From an uncultured Bacteroidota bacterium (GTDB lineage: Bacteria; Bacteroidota; Bacteroidia; Chitinophagales; Chitinophagaceae): a stretch of 39,751 bases of DNA. The DNA is taken from NCBI GenBank assembly GCA_903821465.1, contig CAIJLK010000102.1, positions 1 through 39,751 on the forward strand. The letters are read 5' to 3'. A program made the position numbers and the translations under genes. This document shows, one piece after another, positions 1-9,055 of this stretch. The stretch's first letter is position 1; every line of letters starts with the position of its first letter. The notes beneath the pieces were generated by a model, which had not been told where the DNA came from, did not search any database, and saw only the letters and a list, made by a program, of their open reading frames with translations.

Positions 1-5
1 TAGTG

Positions 6-94
6 CGGTGAGGGCGGGATTCGAACCCGCGGTACAGAGTAACCCGTACGGCAGTTTAGCAAACTACTGATTTCAGCCGCTCATCCACCTCACC
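6..94 (-). tRNA. tRNA-Ser (anticodon GCT)
   Basis: The reverse complement GGTGAGGTGGATGAGCGGCTGAAATCAGTAGTTTGCTAAACTGCCGTACGGGTTACTCTGTACCGCGGGTTCGAATCCCGCCCTCACCG folds as a class II tRNA: 7-bp acceptor stem GGTGAGG/CCTCACC, anticodon loop TTGCTAA, long variable arm, GGTTCGAATCC T-arm. CCA is not encoded. Confidence 0.95.
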
Positions 95-180
95 GTCCTT
101 GCTCTTTTCAGAGAGGGCTGCAAAAATAGGGAGCTGCGTTCTAATTGCCAAAAAAGGATGCAATAAATATTAAAATAAAA

Positions 181-210
181 ATCCCGAACTGGTTTTAACC
201 GGTTCGGGAT
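181..210 (-). terminator. Rho-independent terminator downstream of dnaA
   Basis: Inverted repeat ATCCCGAAC...GTTCGGGAT. On the minus strand it is followed by a T-rich stretch (TTTTTATTTTAAT). Confidence 0.75.
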
Positions 211-234
211 CAATCTTATAAGTCACTAATAGCC

Positions 235-1668
235 TTACATGGCCGCTAATTGCACTTTCTGCGTCAACTCCATCACGTTCTCACGGAAAATACTGTCCGT
301 ATCCATGAGATCTTTTACAGTCTGACAGGAATGTATCACCGTAGTATGATCACGACCACCAAAGTGCTCCCCAATCGTTTTAAGAGAGTTTTTGGTGAAT
401 GCCTTCGCCAGGTACATTGTAATCTGACGAGCCTGCACTATCTCACGCTTTCTTGTCTTATGTAATAATCTATCATAAGGAACATCGAAATACTCACATA
501 CCATTTTCTGAATGGCATCGATGGTGATTTCTTTGCTGCTGGTCTTCACAAAATTGCGCAACACTTTCTTCGCTAACTCTACATCAATATCTTTCTTATT
601 TAAAGAAGACTGCGCTAATAATGAAATTAAAGCCCCTTCTAATTCACGTACATTGGTATTAATATTATATGCCACATACTTCACTACTTCCTTCGGCATG
701 TCTAAACCATCATTCTTCATTTTCTTCTCCAGGATCTCGATCCTAGTTTCATAATCAGGAATCTGTAGATCGGCACTTAAACCCCAACGGAACCTGCTCA
801 ATAAACGCTCCTGCATGCCATCCAGATCTTTCGGTGGTTTATCAGAAGTTAATACCAATTGCTTTCCACTTTGATGTAAATGGTTGAAGATGGCAAAAAA
901 TGCATCCTGACTCTTCTCAGCCCTGCTAAAGAACTGCACATCATCAATGATCAATACATCGATCAATTGATAAAAGTGGATAAAGTCGTTAATGGCATTA
1001 TTTCTACTATGATCCTGAAATTGATTGATGAATTTTTCGCTGCTCACATATAAAACCACTTTCCCCGGATGGATGCGTTTTACTTCATTACCGATCGATT
1101 GAGCCAAATGCGTTTTTCCTAATCCTACACCACCATAAATAACCAATGGATTAAAAGAGTTTCCTCCTGGCTTCTCTGCCACTGTTTTACCAGCTCTGCG
1201 TGCAACCCGATTGCAATCACCCTCGATAAAAGAATCGAAAGTGTACATATGATTTAATTGAGGATCGATCTGCATTTTCTTTAACCCCGGAATCACAAAT
1301 GGATTCTTAACAGGATTATCAATAACCAATGGAAAATTCATTTCATTGTTATTGTACGTTTTCATATTGCTTGCAGGAATATCCATTGAACCATTACGGC
1401 CATTTGTATTTCCACTGTCAACCATAATGCGATATTCTAAACAAGCTTCTTTTCCTAATTCGCGTTTTAATGTTTTCGCTAATAGGTTTACGTAATGCTC
1501 TTCTAAGTACTCGTAAAAAAATTGACTAGGTACTTGAATCAATAAAACGTTTGCTTTAAGTTCAATGGGTGTTATTGGCTCGAACCAAGTTTTGTAATGT
1601 TGCCATTCTACAATGTCTTTAATAATTTTTAAGCAATTGCTCCAGATTAATTCAGCGTTCTTAGCCAT
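235..1668 (-). CDS. dnaA: Chromosomal replication initiator protein DnaA
   Basis: 477-aa ORF with Walker A GGVGLGKTHL, Walker B LIIDDVQF, and the C-terminal DnaA signature GGRDHTTVIHSC. Confidence 0.98.
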   Translation of the reverse strand: MAKNAELIWSNCLKIIKDIVEWQHYKTWFEPITPIELKANVLLIQVPSQFFYEYLEEHYVNLLAKTLKRELGKEACLEYRIMVDSGNTNGRNGSMDIPASNMKTYNNNEMNFPLVIDNPVKNPFVIPGLKKMQIDPQLNHMYTFDSFIEGDCNRVARRAGKTVAEKPGGNSFNPLVIYGGVGLGKTHLAQSIGNEVKRIHPGKVVLYVSSEKFINQFQDHSRNNAINDFIHFYQLIDVLIIDDVQFFSRAEKSQDAFFAIFNHLHQSGKQLVLTSDKPPKDLDGMQERLLSRFRWGLSADLQIPDYETRIEILEKKMKNDGLDMPKEVVKYVAYNINTNVRELEGALISLLAQSSLNKKDIDVELAKKVLRNFVKTSSKEITIDAIQKMVCEYFDVPYDRLLHKTRKREIVQARQITMYLAKAFTKNSLKTIGEHFGGRDHTTVIHSCQTVKDLMDTDSIFRENVMELTQKVQLAAM

Positions 1669-1828
1669 ACAAAATTCTACTTATATAATGAGTTATATTA
1701 TTCAAAGCTTACCAAACCTGGTCACAGTTTCTTTTCAACAAGTTATCCATTTTATTTCAAATGTGGAAAACTTAAAAAAATAATTAAGGGGCTGCAATAT
1801 GTACACTTTATGTTGAAAAAAAAATTTT
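1669..1828. promoter_or_regulatory. Candidate DnaA-box / AT-rich region upstream of dnaA (possible oriC or dnaA autoregulation)
   Basis: AT-rich intergenic region. TGTGGAAAA at 1762-1770 is the complement of TTTTCCACA, which fits TTWTNCACA. A degenerate TTATCCATT lies at 1743-1751. A/T runs follow at about 1775-1785 and 1811-1840. Confidence 0.4.
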
Positions 1829-2764
1829 TTATTTCGTTGATTTATTCCCTATAATAATTGTTTTTGTATTAGGTGTTTTTGAATTGTTATATGATGAAAT
1901 ATTGTAATCTAATTGACCTAGTTGAATTCCAGCCCAACCGACCTGATTTACGAGCACTTCATTTTGTCTTTTATTCACGTATTTTCTTGGTGTTTCAAAG
2001 AACCTATGCGTGTGTCCACCAATAATTAAATCTATATCGTAGCTCTCTTTTGACAAAATTTCGTCACTTACTTTTACATCTTCGTATTTGTCTCCTAAGT
2101 GAGACAAACAAATTATCATGTCGCATCCCTGTTTTTTTAAAATCTCTGCTGTTCTATTTGCTGCTGCTATAGGGTCTTGGTAGATGGTTTTTTCATATAA
2201 ATTTTCTGGTACTAATCCTTGTAATTCAATACCAATTCCGAGTACCCCAATTTTGCTTTTCCCTTTTTTGAAAATTTTATACGGAATAGTTTTTTGTTCT
2301 AACGCTGTTCCTGTAAAGTCGTAATTGCAAATGATGATCGGAAATGTGGCATGCACTAATTGATTCGCAAAATTTTCAATCCCTCCATCAAAATCATGAT
2401 TACCCATTGTAGCAGCATCATATCCCATCATGCTCATGGCTTTGATCTCAGGCTCTCCCTTATACATATTGAAATAGGGTGTGCCCTGAAAAATATCTCC
2501 TGCATCTAATAATAATAGATGTTCTTTTTCTTTTCTGATCTGCGAAATTAAAGCAGCCCTTGCCGCTACCCCACCCAATCCCTGATTTCTAGTGCCATCC
2601 ATCGGAAAGGGTTCTAATCTGCTATGTACATCATTAGTATGCAATATGGTAAACTGCGATGCCCTGCTTGTGGCTGCTGCCATACCGGGCAATAATGATG
2701 CAGTTAATATTGCTGCACTTGCCGCTGCAGTTTGCTGAATAAATTTTCTTCTACTAGTTTGCAT
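1829..2764 (-). CDS. Bifunctional-type metallophosphatase / 5'-nucleotidase N-terminal (metallophosphoesterase) domain protein with Tat signal
   Basis: Twin-arginine leader TSRRKFIQQTAAAS; metallophosphoesterase motifs LHTNDVHSR, DAGDIFQGTP, GNHDFDGG, GGHTHRF. Confidence 0.9.
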   Translation of the reverse strand: MQTSRRKFIQQTAAASAAILTASLLPGMAAATSRASQFTILHTNDVHSRLEPFPMDGTRNQGLGGVAARAALISQIRKEKEHLLLLDAGDIFQGTPYFNMYKGEPEIKAMSMMGYDAATMGNHDFDGGIENFANQLVHATFPIIICNYDFTGTALEQKTIPYKIFKKGKSKIGVLGIGIELQGLVPENLYEKTIYQDPIAAANRTAEILKKQGCDMIICLSHLGDKYEDVKVSDEILSKESYDIDLIIGGHTHRFFETPRKYVNKRQNEVLVNQVGWAGIQLGQLDYNISSYNNSKTPNTKTIIIGNKSTK

Positions 2765-3497
2765 TGACTACCCTGTTTTCGATGTTAGAATCAATTGTTT
2801 TGCCCTTTGCCGTGCTTGCTACTGTATACTCCAATAAGGCGTCGCGTAATAAATAACCTCTGTTCTCCTGTGCAATTCCTTTTAACATGCTACAATCACT
2901 TCCCCCATTGGCTACATAATCGGAATTAGCAATCAAATATTTGGCATGCAGATCCAATGGCTTTCCTGCAATCATGATATGCACCGCTTTTTTGTCTTTG
3001 ATCTCCATAGTGATTCCACTTGAAGGCCATCCCCCATCAATAGCCGTCTTATCTAAAAACTGCTGCAATACAGACCCATTAATCTCTTGCAATACCACTA
3101 AATTGTCGAATGGCATGAGTTCGAAAATTTGTCCCACTGTTACATTTCCCTTTGCGATATAAGAACGAACACCTCCATAATTCACAAAAGCTGCGTCTAC
3201 TTTTTTACCAAACTTAATTTCAACCATCTCCTTCATCGCATCGGCCATAAAATTTCCAATTTCAGATTCAGGCTGTTTCTTGTACAACCCTCTTTCTGAA
3301 ATGCCGATCACTTTTCCCATCGTTGATTTGAGCTGATTACCATAGGGCGCAATTAAACGAACAAGCGAGGAGTCGACAAATACCTGTTTATTAACTTGAT
3401 AACCCTGGAATTGAACTACAGATTGTTGCGGTGCAGGTTTACAGGAAATAGCCAGTAGCAATACTAAAGCAATTCCAATCTTCCTTATTTGATACAT
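2754..3497 (-). CDS. 5'-nucleotidase C-terminal domain lipoprotein
   Basis: Lipobox-like LLLAISC after the signal peptide; 5'-nucleotidase C-domain motifs (NFMADAM, AFVNYGGVRS, LMPFDNLVV, ANSDYVANGGSDC). Overlaps the 5' end of the downstream metallophosphoesterase ORF. Confidence 0.88.
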   Translation of the reverse strand: MYQIRKIGIALVLLLAISCKPAPQQSVVQFQGYQVNKQVFVDSSLVRLIAPYGNQLKSTMGKVIGISERGLYKKQPESEIGNFMADAMKEMVEIKFGKKVDAAFVNYGGVRSYIAKGNVTVGQIFELMPFDNLVVLQEINGSVLQQFLDKTAIDGGWPSSGITMEIKDKKAVHIMIAGKPLDLHAKYLIANSDYVANGGSDCSMLKGIAQENRGYLLRDALLEYTVASTAKGKTIDSNIENRVVNAN

Positions 3498-3567
3498 AAT
3501 AAAGTGTTACCATAGGAAGGTACTGATTATCGTGGATAGATGATTGCTTTTTAGCCAATTTTAAGCT

Positions 3568-3575
3568 TAGATTTG
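3568..3575 (+). promoter_or_regulatory. Bacteroidota-type -7 box (TAnnTTTG) upstream of the DUF3127 gene
   Basis: TAGATTTG at 3568-3575 with an upstream TTG at 3544-3546 (about 21-bp spacing). The ATG is at 3597. Confidence 0.45.
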
Positions 3576-3596
3576 CCGTTTCAAACAAAAGCAATC

Positions 3597-3971
3597 ATGT
3601 CATACGAAATAATAGGAAAATTAGTAGCCCGATTCGATATCGTGCAGAGAACAGAAACTTTTAAAACACGCGAATTCGTGATTGAAAAGTCAGAAGATAT
3701 TAATGGTAGAACCATCACGAATTATGTGAAGTTCCAGTGCGTACAAGATAAAACAGCCATGGTTGATAGATTTAATCTTGGCGATGAAGTAAAAGTGCAG
3801 TTCAATATCAAGGGCACTAAATGGGTAAAAGATGGCAAAGAAAACTATATCACCAACCTAGATGCCTGGAGAATGGAGACCGTTAAAATAAGTCAGGATA
3901 CACCAGCCGATACTACTAATTATAATGATATGCCTCCAACCCTCGATGCGGTGGATGATCTACCATTCTAA
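3597..3971 (+). CDS. DUF3127 domain-containing protein (small OB/SSB-like)
   Basis: MSYEIIGKLVARFDIVQRTETFKTREFVIEK... resembles DUF3127. The ATG at 3597 is preferred over the TTG start of the supplied ORF. Confidence 0.85.
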   Translation: MSYEIIGKLVARFDIVQRTETFKTREFVIEKSEDINGRTITNYVKFQCVQDKTAMVDRFNLGDEVKVQFNIKGTKWVKDGKENYITNLDAWRMETVKISQDTPADTTNYNDMPPTLDAVDDLPF

Positions 3972-4012
3972 TACAACTACTTTTTTAGGATAAAAACCTA
4001 ACAGTAATTTTT

Positions 4013-5614
4013 ATGCAAAAAGAAATTAGCCTTAAACTAAAACCTTCGGAAGCTGCCGATAACGAAATTGTCAAAGACTTTATCGCAAAATCAATTGGCC
4101 TTCCCATTGATCAGGTAAGCGGATTTTATCGCAGCAAAGAATCGATCGATGCCAGAAGCAGTAAACAGGTCTGGATCAATTTAAGCCTCAAGGCTTTTAT
4201 CAATGAGCCCTTTGTTCTTCGCCCAACAATTCAAATAGATTTTCGCGATGTTTCTAAGGCTGAGAAAAAAGTTGTGATTGTGGGGGCGGGACCAGCCGGA
4301 CTCTTTGCGGCGCTTCAATTAATTGAGTTGGGTATTCAGCCAATCATTTTAGAAAGAGGTAAAGATGTTCGAGCACGACGAAGAGATCTTGCAATTCTTA
4401 ATCGTGAAGGCATCGTAAATCCTGAAAGTAATTACTGTTTTGGAGAAGGTGGTGCTGGCACTTATAGCGATGGCAAACTCTATACACGTAGTTCTAAACG
4501 TGGTGATATCAATCGCATTTTAAATATTCTTTTTCAATTTGGTGCCGAGGAAAATGTATTGTACGAAGCACATCCACATATTGGCACTAATAAACTACCG
4601 CATATTATAACGGCTATCAGAAAACAAATTGTGGACTGTGGCGGTCAATTCTTATTTGAAAAAAAGGTCACCCGTTTTATCATTGAAGTCAATAGCATCA
4701 AAGCTGTTGAAACAGCCGATGGCAATAGATTTGATGCCCATGCCGTAATTCTTGCAACCGGACATTCTGCCCGCGATATTTTTGAATTATTGCATCGCCA
4801 AAATATTCTGATCGAAGCAAAACCCTTTGCACTTGGAGTTCGGATCGAACACCCACAAGCATTGATCGATCGCATTCAATATCATTGCATCACACGCGAC
4901 GAACATCTTCCACCCGCGAGTTATGGGTTGGTTGAACAGGTGAATGAAAGAGGTGTATTTAGTTTCTGCATGTGCCCCGGAGGGATCATTGCCCCAGCTG
5001 CAACGAGTGAGGGTGAATTAGTTGTAAACGGATGGAGCCCTAGTAAAAGAAATAATCCATTTGCCAATAGTGGCATGGTAGTGCAAGTGGCGATAGAGGA
5101 TGCAATTGTTTATTTCAAAAAAAATAATCCAGATGCAGCTCATTTGCATGATGCTACAAATCCTTTATTACTAATGCATTTTCAGAGGGCAGTAGAACAA
5201 GCCTGTTTTAAAGCCGGCGGGGGAAAATTAGTAGCACCCGCACAACGCATGGTTGATTTTACACGCAACAAATCTTCCATTGATTTACCTGATAATAGTT
5301 ATTTACCCGGCACCATTTCAACTAATCTTTCTGAAGTATTACCTTCTTTTATACATAAAAGTTTGCAAGGAGGCTTCAATGCATTCGGAAAAAAAATGAA
5401 TGGCTATTTAACCAACGACGCAGTAGTGGTTGCAACCGAAAGCAGAACATCATCGCCAGTAAGAATTCCGCGTAATGCAGAAACATTTGCGCATCCTCAA
5501 ATCAAGAACCTCTACCCATGTGGCGAAGGTGCTGGATTTGCTGGAGGTATTGTGAGCGCTGCAATGGACGGAGAAAAATGTGCACAGTTCTGTGCCCTTC
5601 AATTAGTTAATTAA
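4013..5614 (+). CDS. NAD(P)/FAD-dependent oxidoreductase (COG2509-type FAD-dependent dehydrogenase)
   Basis: 533 aa; GAGPAGLFAALQLIELG dinucleotide-binding motif, FGEGGAGTYSDGKLYTR, C-terminal YPCGEGAGFAGGIVSAAMDG. Confidence 0.9.
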   Translation: MQKEISLKLKPSEAADNEIVKDFIAKSIGLPIDQVSGFYRSKESIDARSSKQVWINLSLKAFINEPFVLRPTIQIDFRDVSKAEKKVVIVGAGPAGLFAALQLIELGIQPIILERGKDVRARRRDLAILNREGIVNPESNYCFGEGGAGTYSDGKLYTRSSKRGDINRILNILFQFGAEENVLYEAHPHIGTNKLPHIITAIRKQIVDCGGQFLFEKKVTRFIIEVNSIKAVETADGNRFDAHAVILATGHSARDIFELLHRQNILIEAKPFALGVRIEHPQALIDRIQYHCITRDEHLPPASYGLVEQVNERGVFSFCMCPGGIIAPAATSEGELVVNGWSPSKRNNPFANSGMVVQVAIEDAIVYFKKNNPDAAHLHDATNPLLLMHFQRAVEQACFKAGGGKLVAPAQRMVDFTRNKSSIDLPDNSYLPGTISTNLSEVLPSFIHKSLQGGFNAFGKKMNGYLTNDAVVVATESRTSSPVRIPRNAETFAHPQIKNLYPCGEGAGFAGGIVSAAMDGEKCAQFCALQLVN

Positions 5615-6609
5615 TACTCTTCTTTTATAGCAGTTGCTTTTTTGGCAATTAATTTATCAGTAGCGATGAGTCCGTTTTTCTGAAAGTCTTTTAAATCAGC
5701 TTTCAATGACGCCTCATCTGCCTTACTATAATCATTGTTTAAATTTTGCAAATCTGGTTTCCCTCCATCTACCCATGCTGTATAATAAAAATCAGCGATC
5801 AAATTTGATGAAGAAATAAGCTGATCATTAATAGAGTTTTTTAAAGAAACCGCATAGGCTTTTGCAAATTCACTAGTATAATATTTGTAAGTTTTCCCCT
5901 TACGGATTTGTGTACGAAATTTCTGCTCACTAGTAAATGACTTACTCACTTCTTTCTCCTTCATAAACATATCTGCTACTAATGCAGCAGCAGATCTTAC
6001 GGCTGTCCAAATAGCTTGATCAGGATGTTTTAAATATTTTGCTTCATGATTTGAATACAAAGTGTAATTAGAAATCTCAATTTCAGGAATCATCGATTCC
6101 CATAAACTATGTATTCCTTTCTGATCAGTAAACTGGCCATCATAGTTAACTGTTGTATGCAAAGGAACATGTGCATCCGATATATAATGACCTATATCAG
6201 ATGCATAAAAAAGAATACTGTCTTTATTCTGCGAACGAAACGCTTCTGTGAGTTTGCCCTTTATATATATTACATGATAAGGAACATAACCGTATTTCAG
6301 CAAACTATCTTTTGTATATTTTTTTACAGCTTCTTCCCAGCCTAGAGGCATATCATTTACTGCATTCTTACCAAACATTTCCAAATCAATAAAGTGTTTG
6401 GTTGCTTCTGTACTATCCTTGCTCCTACGAATATCTGGCCTGGATGCATCATACACCAACTTGTCTTTATGCTTATAGAAAAACGGGCGAATTGATTTGG
6501 GCAATTCGTAGATTGCTAATTGCTGCACTGTCTTATGTACTAAAAAACCCCAGCTGCTCATTAAAATGCAGATACTGAGTAAACTTATCGTAATAAAAAT
6601 CTTCTTCAT
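5611..6609 (-). CDS. Zinc-dependent phospholipase C / S1-P1 nuclease-like secreted protein
   Basis: Signal peptide, mature WGFLVHKTVQQLA, DIGHYISDAHVPLHT and GIHSLWES metal-binding motifs. Confidence 0.8.
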   Translation of the reverse strand: MKKIFITISLLSICILMSSWGFLVHKTVQQLAIYELPKSIRPFFYKHKDKLVYDASRPDIRRSKDSTEATKHFIDLEMFGKNAVNDMPLGWEEAVKKYTKDSLLKYGYVPYHVIYIKGKLTEAFRSQNKDSILFYASDIGHYISDAHVPLHTTVNYDGQFTDQKGIHSLWESMIPEIEISNYTLYSNHEAKYLKHPDQAIWTAVRSAAALVADMFMKEKEVSKSFTSEQKFRTQIRKGKTYKYYTSEFAKAYAVSLKNSINDQLISSSNLIADFYYTAWVDGGKPDLQNLNNDYSKADEASLKADLKDFQKNGLIATDKLIAKKATAIKEEY

Positions 6610-6759
6610 GATCACTGGGGGGCGATGGATTAACCTGCAAGTTTAAGCTTTATAAATTCAATCTGTAATATTTGTATGATTGGTGCTACTTACGTTATAG
6701 TTTTTGCTTAATTTAACTAACTTATATAACCAATTCATTAGATCTGAAACCAAACTGCT

Positions 6760-7698
6760 ATGAGTAAAATTCTGGAACTGAAAAATCTGAAGAAATACTA
6801 CGCTACCCAAAAAGCGGTAGACGATATTAGCTTCTCTATTGAAAAAGGAAGCATATTTGGATTACTCGGACCCAATGGTGCCGGTAAGACCACTTTATTA
6901 CGAATGATCACTGGGATCTTTTATCCCGATCAGGGGGAGATTATTTTAGATGGACAAACTTTTGATCCGATCAACGATATTATTAAGATCGGATATATGC
7001 CAGAAGAAAGAGGCTTATATAAAAAAATGAAAATTGGCGACCAAGCCCTATACCTAGCCCAATTAAAAGGCTTGAGTAAGACAGAGGCAATGGCTAAGAT
7101 CAAATTCTGGTTTAAAAGACTAGAAATGGAAAGTTGGTGGAACAAAAAAGTAGAGGACCTGAGTAAGGGGATGAGCCAAAAATTACAATTCGTGATTACC
7201 GTTTTACACGAACCAAAACTCATTATTTTGGATGAACCATTCAGCGGACTCGACCCTGTTAATGCCAATTTGATCAAAGATGAGATTTATGGATTGGCTC
7301 AACGCGGTTGTACTGTAATTTTTAGTACACACCGAATGGAACAAGTAGAAGAGATCTGCGACCATATTGTGCTAGTAAATCTAGGCAAGAAAATTTTAGA
7401 TGGTACAGTGTCTGGCATCAAACAACAATTCAAGGAAAATATCTATAGCATAAAAGTACAAGAGATGCCTGCTGCAATAAGTAGCGATGCATTTAATATT
7501 GTTGACCAGACCGCTAACATGCTTACAGTAAAAATCAATGAAGGAAAGAACAGTAACGATGTGTTGAAATATTTTATTCAACAAAACCTAACTATCGAAT
7601 CCTTTAATGAGGTGTTACCTACACTTAATGATATTTTCATTAACCTGGTAGAAGGCACAAAAGCAACTACTCGCGCATTTCAACCACTTAACGACTAA
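6760..7698 (+). CDS. ABC transporter ATP-binding protein (NatA-like)
   Basis: Walker A GPNGAGKTT, signature LSKGMSQKL, Walker B LIILDEPFSGLDP, H-loop STHRMEQ. Confidence 0.95.
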   Translation: MSKILELKNLKKYYATQKAVDDISFSIEKGSIFGLLGPNGAGKTTLLRMITGIFYPDQGEIILDGQTFDPINDIIKIGYMPEERGLYKKMKIGDQALYLAQLKGLSKTEAMAKIKFWFKRLEMESWWNKKVEDLSKGMSQKLQFVITVLHEPKLIILDEPFSGLDPVNANLIKDEIYGLAQRGCTVIFSTHRMEQVEEICDHIVLVNLGKKILDGTVSGIKQQFKENIYSIKVQEMPAAISSDAFNIVDQTANMLTVKINEGKNSNDVLKYFIQQNLTIESFNEVLPTLNDIFINLVEGTKATTRAFQPLND

Positions 7699-7707
7699 TT
7701 AACTGTT

Positions 7708-9039
7708 ATGAACAAAATATTATTAGTAGCTCAAAGGGAATTTTTAACTCGCGTACAAAAGAAAACTTTTCTTTTGTCAACCATTGGTTTGCCTCTGATC
7801 ATTTTCGTATTCTATGCAATGATCATTTACTTTTCTGTTAAAACAACTGACAATTACAAAATTGCCGTAGCCGATAAAGCAAATATTTTCAATGGCAAAA
7901 TCGAAACAAATGGCAATGAGGTAATTTTTGAATTTGTAAAATCTGACACAGCTGCACTTCAAGATGCAATGATTAAGAATGCGTATCAAGCCTATCTCTA
8001 TGTGCCTGCTAGCTTTACTTTAGAAGGAAGAGACTCACTCCAATTCCGCTCAGCCAAATCTGTGGGAATCATGACACGCGAAAAAATTCAAAGCCATATT
8101 AACAAAGCCCTGGAAGAAAAGCGTCTCATGGGATTTAATATCACTAAAGCACAAATAGACAGCATTCAAAAAGAAAAAGAATATATACAGTTTTCCTCAG
8201 CATCCGGTAAAACTGAAAACGAAACTAAAGTGGGTGTTAGTTATGCAGTGGGAATGATTTCTGGTTTCATGATCTATATTATCCTATTCATTTATGGCAC
8301 TATGGTTATGCGGGGAGTGATGGAAGAAAAAGTTAGCCGAATTGCAGAAGTAATTATTAGTAGTGTAAAACCATTTCAATTAATGATGGGAAAAATCTTA
8401 GGCATTGGTGCTGTTGGATTGATTCAATTTTTGATCTGGATCGTCCTCGTGTTTGGAATACAGTTCGCAATAGCATTACTATTCCCATCCCTTGTGCAAT
8501 CTATGCAGGGACAACCTATACAACCAGCAGGCATGCAAGCTGCTCAAGCTTTAAAAGACAGTGGGGCCCTATCTGGTGCCATGAGCGGTTTAAGCACCAT
8601 TAATTTCCCACTAATCATTGGTTGCTTTATATTTTATTTCATTGGTGGATACTTATTGTATTCTTCTCTTTTCGCAGCAGTAGGCAGTGCAGTTAATGAA
8701 GATCCACAAGATGCACAGAGTTTATTATTACCTATCACTATGCCAATTGTATTTGCAATTGTAATTATGATGAAAGCTGTAAACGATCCAAACAGTGGCA
8801 TTGCCGTTTTTGGAAGTTTATTCCCTTTAACCTCACCAATTGTGATGATGGCAAGGGTTGCTTATGGAGTACCTGATGGGGTTACACTTTTCCAATTAAT
8901 ACTTAGCATGGTATTTCTAATTATCGGTTTCCTTGGAACTACCTGGGTTGCCGCAAAGATTTATCGCACAGGTATCTTATTATATGGAAAGAAAATTACT
9001 TGGAAAGTAATGTGGACTTGGGCCTGGAAGAAAAATTAA
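7708..9039 (+). CDS. ABC transporter permease (NatB-like ABC-2 family)
   Basis: N-terminal TM, large extracytoplasmic domain, C-terminal multi-TM region with MRGVMEEKVSRIAEVIISSVKPFQLMMGK. Starts 9 nt after the ATPase ORF. Confidence 0.92.
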   Translation: MNKILLVAQREFLTRVQKKTFLLSTIGLPLIIFVFYAMIIYFSVKTTDNYKIAVADKANIFNGKIETNGNEVIFEFVKSDTAALQDAMIKNAYQAYLYVPASFTLEGRDSLQFRSAKSVGIMTREKIQSHINKALEEKRLMGFNITKAQIDSIQKEKEYIQFSSASGKTENETKVGVSYAVGMISGFMIYIILFIYGTMVMRGVMEEKVSRIAEVIISSVKPFQLMMGKILGIGAVGLIQFLIWIVLVFGIQFAIALLFPSLVQSMQGQPIQPAGMQAAQALKDSGALSGAMSGLSTINFPLIIGCFIFYFIGGYLLYSSLFAAVGSAVNEDPQDAQSLLLPITMPIVFAIVIMMKAVNDPNSGIAVFGSLFPLTSPIVMMARVAYGVPDGVTLFQLILSMVFLIIGFLGTTWVAAKIYRTGILLYGKKITWKVMWTWAWKKN

Positions 9040-9055
9040 ACTTTTATAGGATGTT

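Noticed and set aside
5611-5614. 4-nt convergent overlap of the FAD dehydrogenase and phospholipase C-like genes
   Set aside because: Ordinary convergent TTAA overlap in a compact genome.
6760-9039. Antibiotic-resistance exporter
   Set aside because: The NatA/NatB-like pair is generic. Nothing in the sequence points to a drug substrate.
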